This document shows positions 55,666 through 64,000 of a stretch of DNA of 64,000 bases, in pieces. The first letter of the stretch is position 1. Each line of letters starts with the position of its first letter. Below the pieces are notes generated by a model that made no database searches, was not told the origin of the DNA, and saw only the letters and a list, made by a program, of their open reading frames with translations. A program made the position numbers and the translations under genes. The stretch is from Microbacterium yannicii (GTDB taxonomy: Bacteria > Actinomycetota > Actinomycetes > Actinomycetales > Microbacteriaceae), in contig NZ_JAMXMB010000001.1 of NCBI RefSeq assembly GCF_024055635.1, forward strand, positions 1 to 64,000. The letters are read 5' to 3'.

Positions 55666-57221
55666 TGTCCACGCTGTACGCGCCGGGGAAGACGCCGGTC
55701 GCCGTCACGCCGCGCGGATTCGCGGTGCTCGAGGCCGGGGCATCCGCTGCGCTCCTCGCCCGGATCCGGGCGCTGCTCGCCGATGGACGCGGCCTCGGCG
55801 GCGTCATCGAGGCGCTGACCGGCGCTTACGGCGCATCGCTCACCGCCATCCCCGCTTTCGCGGTCGCCCTCGAAGAGGCTGACGGCGTCCGCGTCGCGGT
55901 GCGAGGGGATTTCGCGTTCGACATCAACGCCACGACCCCCGAGCGCGTGTCGGGCGCGGGTGTCACCACCTGGACCGAGCGCGTCATCCCGGGTGTCACA
56001 CGCGTCGCCCTGACCACCGCCGATGACCTGGCCTCGGCGCCCGCCGAGCTGGAGATCGTCGACGGCATCGTTCTGGTCGCGGGTCTGGTCTGGGGTGCCG
56101 CCGCTGTCTCGGCCGCCTCGTCCGCGCCCGGGGATGCCGGGTCGCCGGCGCCTGACGCGGCCCCCTCGGTGCGCCGCCGGCGTGATGATGCGCCGACCGG
56201 GCCGACCTCCGTCCCTGCGACGGCCCCCGCGTCCCTGCCGGATCCGGCATCCGCGCCCGAGTCGGGGATCGCCGATTCCGAACGGGCGGCAGAGCCCGCA
56301 CCCGGTCCGGAGAACCCCGCGCCGGCGACGGCAGCGGTGCCGGCATCGGCCGGTCCGGAGACCGCCGGCGAGCCGCCGGTGCGCGGACCGTGGTCCTCGC
56401 GCGTCGCGTCCGACGGTCCCGCCGCGCCCGTGTCCGACGGCGCCGCGCCCGTCGCCGGCCTCATCGACTCGAGCGCCGTCGCGTCGGTGGCTGACGCCGA
56501 GACGCTCCTGCCGCTCGACTCGGCTCTTTCGCCGCATGCCGCCGGCGCGGCCGGCGCAGGGACCGCCACCGCTGCGCCCGCCGGCGCACGCGGCGAGGAG
56601 GAGGTCGCCTCGACGACGGGCTACGACCACCTGTGGGGCGCCACGGTGATCCGCTCCGTCGAAGACGCGGCAGTCCGCCCCGAGGGCGAGGACGACGGGG
56701 ACGCTTCCGCTCCCTCCGACGGTGCGGCGCCGCCCGCCGGCGATCACGACGGCGCGACGATCTCCCTCGCTCAGGCACGGGCGCTGCGGGATGCCGCGAA
56801 CGGGGGTGCGGGCGCCGCAGGAAGCGCCGAGCTGCCGGCCGAGGGGATCGCGCCGCCGCTCGCACCGCCACGCCCGCCCGCGCCCGGCCGCATCCGCGTG
56901 TCGACGGGGCAGGTGCTGCCGCTCGATCGCACGGTGGTCATCGGGCGGCGGCCCCGGTCGACCCGCGTCAGCGGCACGGACCTGCCGCACCTCGTGGCCG
57001 TCGACAGCCCGGAACAGGACATCTCGCGCAGTCATGTCGAGCTGCGGGTCGAGGGTGAGAGCATCGTCGCCACCGATCTGCGCACCACGAACGGCACGAC
57101 CCTGCTTCGTTCGGGCGCCGACCCGGTGCGGCTGCACCCCGGCGAGGGCACCGTCGTCGTCCCGGGCGACGTGCTCGACCTCGGTGACGGCATCACCGTC
57201 GCGATCGAGGCCCTGACGTGA
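55665..57221 (+). CDS. FHA-domain protein with long disordered middle
   Basis: This 518-residue protein has a folded N-terminal domain of unknown type (about 1-145; GFAVLEAGASAALLARIRALL and later FDINATTPERVSG). An Ala/Pro-rich probably disordered section (about 150-420) follows, and a C-terminal FHA domain (about 420-515) has VIGRRPR, SRSHVEL and the TTNGTTLL loop. No membrane helix is evident. The ATG overlaps the phosphatase stop by one base. The N-terminal domain may bind another component of the locus, while the FHA reads phosphorylation by the adjacent kinase. Thr residues in the disordered part are candidate kinase targets. Confidence 0.87.
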   Translation: MSTLYAPGKTPVAVTPRGFAVLEAGASAALLARIRALLADGRGLGGVIEALTGAYGASLTAIPAFAVALEEADGVRVAVRGDFAFDINATTPERVSGAGVTTWTERVIPGVTRVALTTADDLASAPAELEIVDGIVLVAGLVWGAAAVSAASSAPGDAGSPAPDAAPSVRRRRDDAPTGPTSVPATAPASLPDPASAPESGIADSERAAEPAPGPENPAPATAAVPASAGPETAGEPPVRGPWSSRVASDGPAAPVSDGAAPVAGLIDSSAVASVADAETLLPLDSALSPHAAGAAGAGTATAAPAGARGEEEVASTTGYDHLWGATVIRSVEDAAVRPEGEDDGDASAPSDGAAPPAGDHDGATISLAQARALRDAANGGAGAAGSAELPAEGIAPPLAPPRPPAPGRIRVSTGQVLPLDRTVVIGRRPRSTRVSGTDLPHLVAVDSPEQDISRSHVELRVEGESIVATDLRTTNGTTLLRSGADPVRLHPGEGTVVVPGDVLDLGDGITVAIEALT

Positions 57222-58870
57222 GCGCGAAGCGGGCGCCCATGGCGCCGCCGGATCTCACCGGCTTCACCTACATCGAGCTGCTCGGCTCAGGCGGCTTCGC
57301 CGATGTGTACCTCTACGAGCAGCAGCTGCCCAAGCGTCGCGTGGCGGTCAAGGTGCTGCTCACCGACCGCATCTCGAGCGGGTCGGTCGAAGAGTTCACC
57401 GCCGAGGCCAACGTGATGGCCATGCTGTCGACGCACCCGGCGATCGTCACGATCTACCAGGCGGGCGTCGCGAACGACGGCCGGCCGTACCTCGTGATGG
57501 AGTACTGCCCGCGGCCGAACCTGCAGGTGCGCTACCGCCGCGAGCCGTTCTCGATCGCCGAGTCGCTGCGGGTCGGCGTGCAGGTCGCCGCCGCCGTCGA
57601 GACGGCGCACCGCGCAGGCGTGCTGCATCGCGACATCAAGCCGGCGAACATCCTGGTCACCGAGTACAACCGACCGGCGCTCACCGACTTCGGCATCGCG
57701 TCCACCACGAACGCCGCCGCCGAGTCGGCGGGCCTGTCGATCCCGTGGTCACCGCCCGAGTCGTTCGCCGATGTCCCCCGCAGCGACCCGCGCTCCGATG
57801 TCTACGCGCTGGGGGCGACGGTCTACACGCTGCTGGCAGGGCACTCGCCGTTCGAGCTGCCGGGCCAGCGCAACGGCGCGGCCGAGCTCATCCACCGCAT
57901 CGAGACGCTGCCGCTGCCGACCCTCGGTCGGGCCGACGTGCCCGCCTCCCTCCAGCGCGCGCTCGAGCGGGCGATGGCGAAGGCGCCCGCCGACCGCTAC
58001 GAGAGTGCGCTCGCGTTCGCGCGGGCGCTGCAGACGGTGCAGATCGAGCTGTCGCACTCGGTGACCCCGATCGACATCCTCGACGATCAGATCCCCGAAG
58101 ACATCGAGGAGGACGAGGACGACGGCCTCACGCGCGTGCGCGGCGTCGTCAGCATCAACCCCGAGACGACGCCCGCCGCGGGCATGACGCGGCCGTCGGC
58201 GAAGACGGCGCCGAGCACCGCCAACGCACCCCACTTCGAGCCCGTCGAGACACAGACCGTCGCCCGGCCGACGCCCGCCGCCCCGGCGCCGGCGTACGAG
58301 CAGACGATGCGGCGTGACCACGTCGGTCTGCCCGTGTCGCTCGACGAGACGATCGTGCGGTCTTCTTCGCCGGCATTCGCGGAGCCCGAAGCGCAGACTG
58401 TCCCCGGGTCCTCCGGAGCCGAGGACCCCACCGGAACCCCGCGCCGTCGCCGCACCGGACTGTGGATCGGGCTGGGCGCCGCCGCCTTCGTCATCGTCGC
58501 GGTCATCGTGGGGGTGTCGCTGCCGGGGATCCTCTCGGGCACGACGGGCCAGCAGCCCGCGCCGTCGACGCCGTCGAAGCCGCAGGACCCCATCTCGGCG
58601 GTCGTGGCCCCGGTGGAGGACGTCGTCGGAACTGCGGCCGAGGGTGGTGTGAAGTTCACGTGGACGAACCCCGACCCGCAGGACGGCGACTTCTACATCG
58701 TCGAGACCGTGACGCTCGCCGGCAGCGTGACCGAACCCGAGCCGATCGACGTTGCTGAGATCGTCGTGCCCGCCGCGGAGTCGGGAGTCACCTGCATCGA
58801 CGTCACACTGGTGCGGGCGAACGGCACCTCGCAGCAGAATCCCGACAAGACCCGCGGGTGCACCCCGTGA
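57218..58870 (+). CDS. Membrane-anchored Ser/Thr protein kinase (PknB-like)
   Basis: This is a 550-residue Hanks-type kinase. The glycine loop GSGGFADVYL (about 23-32) and catalytic Lys45 (VAVK) are intact, as are Asp139 in HRDIKPAN and Asp157 in DFG. An activation segment with several Ser/Thr ends in WSPPES. The kinase domain covers about 13-275. An acidic and Thr/Pro-rich juxtamembrane stretch follows, then a single helix (415-439) and a ~110-residue outer domain with a fn3-like part (VEDVVGTAAEGGVKFTWTNPDPQDGD) and two Cys. PASTA repeats are absent, so the outer domain probably senses something other than muropeptides. GTG overlaps the FHA stop. Confidence 0.94.
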   Translation: MSAKRAPMAPPDLTGFTYIELLGSGGFADVYLYEQQLPKRRVAVKVLLTDRISSGSVEEFTAEANVMAMLSTHPAIVTIYQAGVANDGRPYLVMEYCPRPNLQVRYRREPFSIAESLRVGVQVAAAVETAHRAGVLHRDIKPANILVTEYNRPALTDFGIASTTNAAAESAGLSIPWSPPESFADVPRSDPRSDVYALGATVYTLLAGHSPFELPGQRNGAAELIHRIETLPLPTLGRADVPASLQRALERAMAKAPADRYESALAFARALQTVQIELSHSVTPIDILDDQIPEDIEEDEDDGLTRVRGVVSINPETTPAAGMTRPSAKTAPSTANAPHFEPVETQTVARPTPAAPAPAYEQTMRRDHVGLPVSLDETIVRSSSPAFAEPEAQTVPGSSGAEDPTGTPRRRRTGLWIGLGAAAFVIVAVIVGVSLPGILSGTTGQQPAPSTPSKPQDPISAVVAPVEDVVGTAAEGGVKFTWTNPDPQDGDFYIVETVTLAGSVTEPEPIDVAEIVVPAAESGVTCIDVTLVRANGTSQQNPDKTRGCTP

Positions 58871-59616
58871 CCGCCGCCGCAGCCGACGCGCTCACGGTCG
58901 AGTTCGCCGGCGAGGAGTTCTCGGTCGCGCCCGAGACGGTGTTCACGGTGGGCCGAGAGGGTGACCTCGCGATCGACGACAACCTGTTCCTGCACCGCAC
59001 CTTCCTCACGATCCAGCACGTCGAGGGCATGTGGCTGCTCTCGAACGTCGGATCGCGGCTCTCGGCGACCGTCACCGACTCGGGCGGTCGCGTGCAGGCC
59101 TGGCTCGCACCCGGTGCGCGGCTGCCGCTCGTCTTCGCCTCGACCTCCGTCATCTTCAGCGCGGGTCCGACCACCTACGAGCTCACGATCCACGCGGCCG
59201 AGCCGACGTTCCACGACACCCAGCGGCCGGCCGACGACGACGGACTCTCCACGATCGGCGAGGTGCCGCTCACGCACAGCCAGCGCGTGATGATCCTCGC
59301 GCTCGCCGAGCCGGTGCTGCGCCGGGAGGGAACGGGCATGAGCGAGCTGCCGACGTCGGCGCAGGCCGCCGAGCGCCTCGGCTGGACCCTCACCCGGTTC
59401 AACCGCAAGCTCGACAACGTCTGCGACAAGCTCGACCGCATCGGCGTGCCCGGCATGCGGGGCGGTGTGCGCTCCTACGCCACCAACCGGCGAGTGCGCC
59501 TCGTCGAGCACGCACTGGCTGCCCGCCTGGTGACCCGCGACGACCTTCCCCTCCTCGATGCCGAGCACGACAGCCTGCTCAACGGGGACGATGGGCATCG
59601 AGAGGATGATGCGTGA
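58867..59616 (+). CDS. FHA-like protein with C-terminal helix-turn-helix-like domain
   Basis: This 249-residue cytoplasmic protein has an N-terminal FHA-like fold (about 10-115: FTVGREGDLAIDD, then HRTFLTIQHVEGMWLLSNVG). The C-terminal part (about 140-220) reads as a helical bundle with an HTH-like core AAERLGWTLTRFNRKLDNVCDKLDR. The usual STNGT loop is poorly kept (VGSRLSAT), so phosphothreonine binding is uncertain. GTG overlaps the kinase stop, and its own stop overlaps the ATPase start. It could be a phospho-controlled DNA-binding regulator of the locus or an adaptor; no direct evidence decides. Confidence 0.82.
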   Translation: MTAAAADALTVEFAGEEFSVAPETVFTVGREGDLAIDDNLFLHRTFLTIQHVEGMWLLSNVGSRLSATVTDSGGRVQAWLAPGARLPLVFASTSVIFSAGPTTYELTIHAAEPTFHDTQRPADDDGLSTIGEVPLTHSQRVMILALAEPVLRREGTGMSELPTSAQAAERLGWTLTRFNRKLDNVCDKLDRIGVPGMRGGVRSYATNRRVRLVEHALAARLVTRDDLPLLDAEHDSLLNGDDGHREDDA

Positions 59617-62600
59617 AGCTCAAATTCACGCTCCACCGGCCCGGGACGCCGGTGGATCTCGAGGTCACGGCCGACGGCACGTCGACCGTCGGCGACCTCG
59701 CGCGCACGCTCGTGCTCGCTGACCCCGCGAACGAGATCGCCGATCCGGGCGCCGTGACGCTCGCAGCGGCGGGAGCGGCTGGGCCGCGCATCGTCGATCC
59801 GGAACGGGCGGTCGCCGAGTCCGGCATCCGTTCCGGGCAGACCGTGCAGATCGTCGCGGCGCCCGCCTACGTCGGCGACGACGCGCCGGCGGCCGTGCTG
59901 CGCATCCTCAACGGGCCTCGCGCGGGCAGCGAGCTGCCGCTGCGGGCCGGCTCGAACGTCGTCGGCCGCGACCGCGGCGCCGACATCGTCATCGACGACG
60001 CCCTGGTGTCGAAGCGCCACGCCCGCATCAACGTCGACGCCGGCATCGAGATCATCGACCTCGGCTCGGCGAACGGCCTGGTGATGGGCGGCCAGCAGAT
60101 CGCGCGCACCGGTCTCGGGCCCGACGACGTCGTGCTGCTGGGGTCGACCGAGGTCTCGGTCATCCCGCTGACACGGCCGGGGACCGTGCACGCCGCCACC
60201 TCGACGGTCGAGATCGTGCGCTCGCCGCGGGTGGTGCCGCGCTACGAAAAGCCCGACTTTGCGGCGCCCAAGCCGCCGCGGGCGATCGCCGCCCAGCGGC
60301 TCCCTGTCATCGCGCTGATCGCACCCCTGTTCATGGGCGCGATCCTCTTCTACTTCACCCAGTCGGTGCTGTCGGTCGTCTTCATCGCACTGAGCCCGCT
60401 CATCATGATCGCGGCCTGGGTCGACAACAAGCTCGCCGCGAAGGCCGAGCACAAGAAGGCCGTCGCACGGTTCGAGGGCGCGATGGAGCAGTTCGACACG
60501 CTCATGCAGCGCGAGCAGGTCGAGGAGCGCGCCGTGCGCTGCGCCGAGGTTCCCGCGCTCGCCGAGGCGCTGTCGGCCCTGTCGTCGTGGGGCGACCTCA
60601 CCTGGACGCACCGGCCCGAGCATCCGGCCTTCCTCACCGCGCGGCTCGGCACCGGCACCCTTCCGTCCCGCGCCGGTGTCGAGATCGGCGCCACCGACGA
60701 CACCGAGCCCGAATACCTCGAGCGCCTTCACGAGGTGCGCGAGCGCTTCGCCACGATCGACGACGTGCCGGTGGTCGCCGACCTCCGCGAGGCGGGCAAC
60801 GTCGGCATCGCCGGCTTACGCGGACAGGCGGATGCCGCGGCGCGCGCCTTCGCGATGCAGCTGGTCGCGACCCACTCGCCGGCCGAGCTCGTCGTCACCG
60901 CGTTCACCTCGCCGGCGACCCGGCCCGCGTGGTCGTGGCTCGAGTGGCTGCCCCACACCAGCTCGCCCCACACCCCGCTCGACGGCGCGCATCTCGCGGC
61001 GAACCCCGGCACCGCGGCATCCCTCCTCTCCCGGCTGGAGGGTCTCGTCGAGGCCCGCGCCGGCGAGAAGGATGCCCACCCGCCCCGCGGCCCGATCGAG
61101 TCCGGCGCGGCGCCGGAGGCCGCCCCGTCGCGGATCCCCGCGGTCCTGGTCATCGTCGAGGACGACGCCACGGTCGACCGCGCGCGCCTGACCCGCCTCG
61201 CCGAGCGCGGGCCGGACGTCGCCGTCCACATCCTGTGGGTGGCGCCGTCGCCGCTCGCGCTGCCGGCCGCCTGCCGCACGTTCCTCGTGGTCGACGGCGT
61301 CGCCGAGGGCACGGCGGCGGGCATCGTCCGCCGCGGCCTGTCGTCGACGCCGGTGCGGGTCGAGCTGCTCGACGACGGCTCGGCGACCGCGTGGGCGCGC
61401 GTGCTGTCGCCGACGGTGGATGCCGGAAGCCCCATCGACGACGAATCCGACCTTCCCCGTTCGGTGTCACTCATCGACCTGGCCGCGGCCGACATCGGCG
61501 GCGATGCCACGGTGATCGCCGAGCGCTGGCGCGAGAGCGACTCGATCACGCCGCGCGACGGCCGCGCGCCGCAGCGCCGCAAGAAGGAGGGCAACCTCCG
61601 CGCGCTCGTCGGCCACGGCGGAGCGGGCGCCTTCCACCTCGATCTGCGCACGCAGGGCCCGCACGCGCTGGTCGGCGGCACGACGGGCGCGGGCAAGTCC
61701 GAGTTTCTGCAGTCGTGGGTGCTCGGGATGGCGGCTGCGCACAGTCCCGACCGCGTGACGTTCCTCTTCGTCGACTACAAGGGCGGCTCGGCGTTCGCCG
61801 ACTGCGTCGACCTGCCCCACACCGTCGGGCTCGTCACCGACCTCTCGCCCCACCTCGTGCGCCGCGCGCTGACCTCGCTGCGCGCCGAGCTGCGGTACCG
61901 CGAGCACCTGCTCAACCGCAAGAAGGCCAAGGACCTCGTCTCGCTCGAGCGCACCGGCGATCCCGAGACGCCCCCGAGCCTCATCATCGTCGTGGACGAG
62001 TTCGCGGCGCTCGTGAGCGAGGTGCCCGAGTTCGTCGACGGCGTCGTGGATGTCGCGCAGCGCGGCCGCTCGCTCGGCCTGCATCTCATCCTCGCGACGC
62101 AGCGACCCGCGGGCGTCATCAAAGACAACCTGCGCGCCAACACGAACCTGCGTGTGGCACTGCGCATGGCCGACACCGAGGACTCGTCCGATATCCTCGG
62201 CACGCCGATGGCCGCCCACTTCGACCCGTCCATCCCCGGTCGTGGCGCCGCCAAGACCGGACCGGGCCGCATCGCGTCCTTCCAGACGGGCTACGTCGGC
62301 GGCTGGACGACCGGCGAGAAGCCGAGCGCGCAGATCGACATCCACGAGCTCGACTTCGGCGTGGGCGCGCGCTGGGAGCCGCCCGTCGAGGAGGTCAGAG
62401 CGGCCGTCGATCCCGGTCCCACCGACATCGCCCGGATCGTCCGCACCGTGCGGTCTGCGGCATCCGCTCTCGCCATTCCCGCACCCCGGCGGCCATGGCT
62501 CGACGAGCTCGCCACGGCGTACGACCTGGCCCGCCTGCCGAGCCCCCGCACCGACGAGCGCATGCTGCTCGGCGTGCTCGACGACCCGCAGACGCAGTCG

Positions 62601-64000
62601 CAGCCGACGACGTCGTACGAGCCCGACCGCGACGGCAATGTCGCGATCTTCGGCACCGGCGGCTCGGGCAAGAGCACCGCGCTGCGCTCGATCGCCGTCT
62701 CGGCGGCCATCACCCCGCGCGGAGGCCCGGTGCACGTGTACGGCCTCGACTTCGGTGCCGGCGGCCTTCGCATGCTCGAGGGGCTGCCGCACGTCGGCGC
62801 GGTCGTGGACGGAGACGACGACGAGCGGGTCACGCGTCTGCTGCGGATGCTGCGCGACATCGTCGACGAGCGCTCCACTCGGTACGGCGACCTGCGCGCC
62901 GGCACCATCGGCGAGTACCGGCGCCTGGCGGGCCGGCCAGACGAGCCGCGCATCGTCGTGCTCATCGACGGGCTGGGCGCCTTCCGCGAGCGCTACGAGT
63001 TCGCCTCGGGCAGCTCCGGCTGGTTCGCGGTGTTCGCCCAGATCGCGGTGGACGGCCGACAGGTCGGCGTGCACTTCGTGATGACGGGCGATCGCCCCAA
63101 CTCGATCCCGACCTCCATCTCGTCGACGGTGCAGAAGCGGTTCATTCTGCGCCTGGCGACCGAGGACGACTATCTGCTGCTCGGTGCGCCGAAGGATGTG
63201 CTGGATGCCTCGTCCCCGCCCGGCCGCGGCATGATCGAGGGCGACGAGCTGCAGTTCGCCGTGCTCGGCGGCAGCTCCAACATGGCGGTGCAGGCGCGCG
63301 AACTCGAGCGTCTCGCCGATGCCATGCGCCGCCAGGGCGTCGCCGAGGCGCCCCCTGTCGGCAGACTGCCCGAGCGGGTCGACCTCGCGCCGCTGCCCCC
63401 GCGGACACCCCGCGGCGATCTCGTCATCGGCCTCGCCGACGAAGACCTCGGCCCCGCAGGCATCGTCGCGAGCGGCGCCTTCCTGCTCGCCGGTCCCCCC
63501 GGCAGCGGGCGCACGACCGCGCTGGAGACCATCGGCCGGGCGCTCGTGCGCGCCGACCCGCAGCGGCCGATCGTGCACTTCTCGGCGCGCCGCACCGGGC
63601 TGCGGCTGGCGTCCCGGCCGGACTACGCCGCCCACGACCCGTCGGCGGTCGCGGCACTCGCGGTCACGCTCGCCGATGCGATCGAATCGGGCGGGCTCGT
63701 GAACCCCGCGATCCTGGTCGAGCACCTGACCGAGTTCAGCGGGGGCGAGGCGGAGTCGCCCCTGGACCGGCTCATCCGCGCCGCTGTCCGTGCCGAGGCG
63801 TTCGTCGTGGGCGAGGCGGAATCGTCGACGTGGGGTCAGGCGTGGCAGCTGGGCCAGCCGTTCAAGGCCGCCCGTCAGGGCCTGCTCCTGGCGCCGAGCG
63901 ACGTCGACGGCGATGCGCTGTTCGGACTGTCGCTCGGGCGGGTCAAGCGCGCCGACTTCCCGCCGGGCCGCGGTTTCGCCATCCATCAGGGGCGCGCACG
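59613..64000 (+). CDS. FHA-fused FtsK/SpoIIIE (EccC-like) secretion ATPase, 3' partial
   Basis: The gene runs to the window edge without a stop (at least 1,462 codons). The N-terminal FHA domain (about 95-170) has VVGRDRGADIVIDDALVSKRHARI and SANGLV. Two adjacent membrane helices follow (about 229-269). Three P-loop modules are seen: GGTTGAGKSEF (about 688) with the DEFAAL Walker B, GTGGSGKST (about 1013) and a third, GPPGSGRTT (about 1293), in which Arg replaces the catalytic Lys. This is the plan of EccC, the motor of type VII secretion, with FHA as in some Gram-positive forms. GTG overlaps the previous stop. Export of small WXG100-like proteins is expected; none lies in the window. Confidence 0.92.
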   Translation, partial: MKLKFTLHRPGTPVDLEVTADGTSTVGDLARTLVLADPANEIADPGAVTLAAAGAAGPRIVDPERAVAESGIRSGQTVQIVAAPAYVGDDAPAAVLRILNGPRAGSELPLRAGSNVVGRDRGADIVIDDALVSKRHARINVDAGIEIIDLGSANGLVMGGQQIARTGLGPDDVVLLGSTEVSVIPLTRPGTVHAATSTVEIVRSPRVVPRYEKPDFAAPKPPRAIAAQRLPVIALIAPLFMGAILFYFTQSVLSVVFIALSPLIMIAAWVDNKLAAKAEHKKAVARFEGAMEQFDTLMQREQVEERAVRCAEVPALAEALSALSSWGDLTWTHRPEHPAFLTARLGTGTLPSRAGVEIGATDDTEPEYLERLHEVRERFATIDDVPVVADLREAGNVGIAGLRGQADAAARAFAMQLVATHSPAELVVTAFTSPATRPAWSWLEWLPHTSSPHTPLDGAHLAANPGTAASLLSRLEGLVEARAGEKDAHPPRGPIESGAAPEAAPSRIPAVLVIVEDDATVDRARLTRLAERGPDVAVHILWVAPSPLALPAACRTFLVVDGVAEGTAAGIVRRGLSSTPVRVELLDDGSATAWARVLSPTVDAGSPIDDESDLPRSVSLIDLAAADIGGDATVIAERWRESDSITPRDGRAPQRRKKEGNLRALVGHGGAGAFHLDLRTQGPHALVGGTTGAGKSEFLQSWVLGMAAAHSPDRVTFLFVDYKGGSAFADCVDLPHTVGLVTDLSPHLVRRALTSLRAELRYREHLLNRKKAKDLVSLERTGDPETPPSLIIVVDEFAALVSEVPEFVDGVVDVAQRGRSLGLHLILATQRPAGVIKDNLRANTNLRVALRMADTEDSSDILGTPMAAHFDPSIPGRGAAKTGPGRIASFQTGYVGGWTTGEKPSAQIDIHELDFGVGARWEPPVEEVRAAVDPGPTDIARIVRTVRSAASALAIPAPRRPWLDELATAYDLARLPSPRTDERMLLGVLDDPQTQSQPTTSYEPDRDGNVAIFGTGGSGKSTALRSIAVSAAITPRGGPVHVYGLDFGAGGLRMLEGLPHVGAVVDGDDDERVTRLLRMLRDIVDERSTRYGDLRAGTIGEYRRLAGRPDEPRIVVLIDGLGAFRERYEFASGSSGWFAVFAQIAVDGRQVGVHFVMTGDRPNSIPTSISSTVQKRFILRLATEDDYLLLGAPKDVLDASSPPGRGMIEGDELQFAVLGGSSNMAVQARELERLADAMRRQGVAEAPPVGRLPERVDLAPLPPRTPRGDLVIGLADEDLGPAGIVASGAFLLAGPPGSGRTTALETIGRALVRADPQRPIVHFSARRTGLRLASRPDYAAHDPSAVAALAVTLADAIESGGLVNPAILVEHLTEFSGGEAESPLDRLIRAAVRAEAFVVGEAESSTWGQAWQLGQPFKAARQGLLLAPSDVDGDALFGLSLGRVKRADFPPGRGFAIHQGRA

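Overview
The window looks like a chromosomal segment of a high-GC actinobacterium of the Microbacteriaceae, most likely Microbacterium or a close relative. Reasons: about 70% GC with strong GC-ending codons, many GTG starts, 4-nt ATGA/GTGA overlaps between genes, many starts that directly follow a -10 box (leaderless type), a DtxR/IdeR-type iron box, a DUF3516 helicase, and a kinase/FHA/FtsK locus of actinobacterial style. I found no tRNA, rRNA, IS element, prophage or CRISPR array.

Layout. (1) 32-5245, minus strand: an ECF transporter locus with two S components, EcfT, a fused double ATPase and a siderophore-interacting flavoprotein. An iron box lies just upstream of the ATPase, so iron-siderophore (or haem) uptake is the best guess. 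(2) 5388-8963: a secreted multidomain subtilase. (3) 9039-17042: pirin, a small GNAT, a DUF3516 helicase, an SDR, a DUF1697 protein and RecQ. (4) 17059-21727: a tandem-fused TetR regulator divergent from an MFS sugar transporter and a GH3 glycosidase. (5) 21904-32965: GNAT, formate-THF ligase, a GNAT-GH16 fusion, a VOC protein, acyl-CoA oxidase, a zinc-ribbon protein, 3-methyladenine glycosylase, and a TetR with a luciferase-like/FAD oxidoreductase fusion. (6) 32966-33552: a gene-free stretch with eight short palindromes. (7) 33553-35940: a UvrA paralogue.

(8) 36185 to the window end, all plus strand: two tandem ~6.07-kb paralogous genes for ~2,020-residue membrane-anchored proteins (propeller-like head, about 11 Ig/cadherin-like modules, five fn3 modules, variable Cys-containing tip). 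They are followed by a tightly overlapping run: MoxR ATPase, DUF58, transglutaminase-like membrane protein (catalytic Cys replaced by Asp), RDD-FHA, PP2C phosphatase, FHA protein, Ser/Thr kinase, FHA-HTH-like protein, and an FHA-fused EccC/FtsK-type triple ATPase that runs off the window. The arrangement suggests a phospho-regulated envelope or type VII-like export system that builds or displays the giant proteins. This is the strongest candidate for an under-described system here.

The second theme is repetitive DNA. I see an 81-bp imperfect palindrome in three copies, a 69-bp element in two copies flanking one gene, an eight-copy array of 13-bp palindromes, a 58-bp near-continuous perfect palindrome, a 29-bp tandem repeat, and short inverted elements inserted in frame inside three protein genes. 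All identifications come from reading motifs by eye; no database search was possible.
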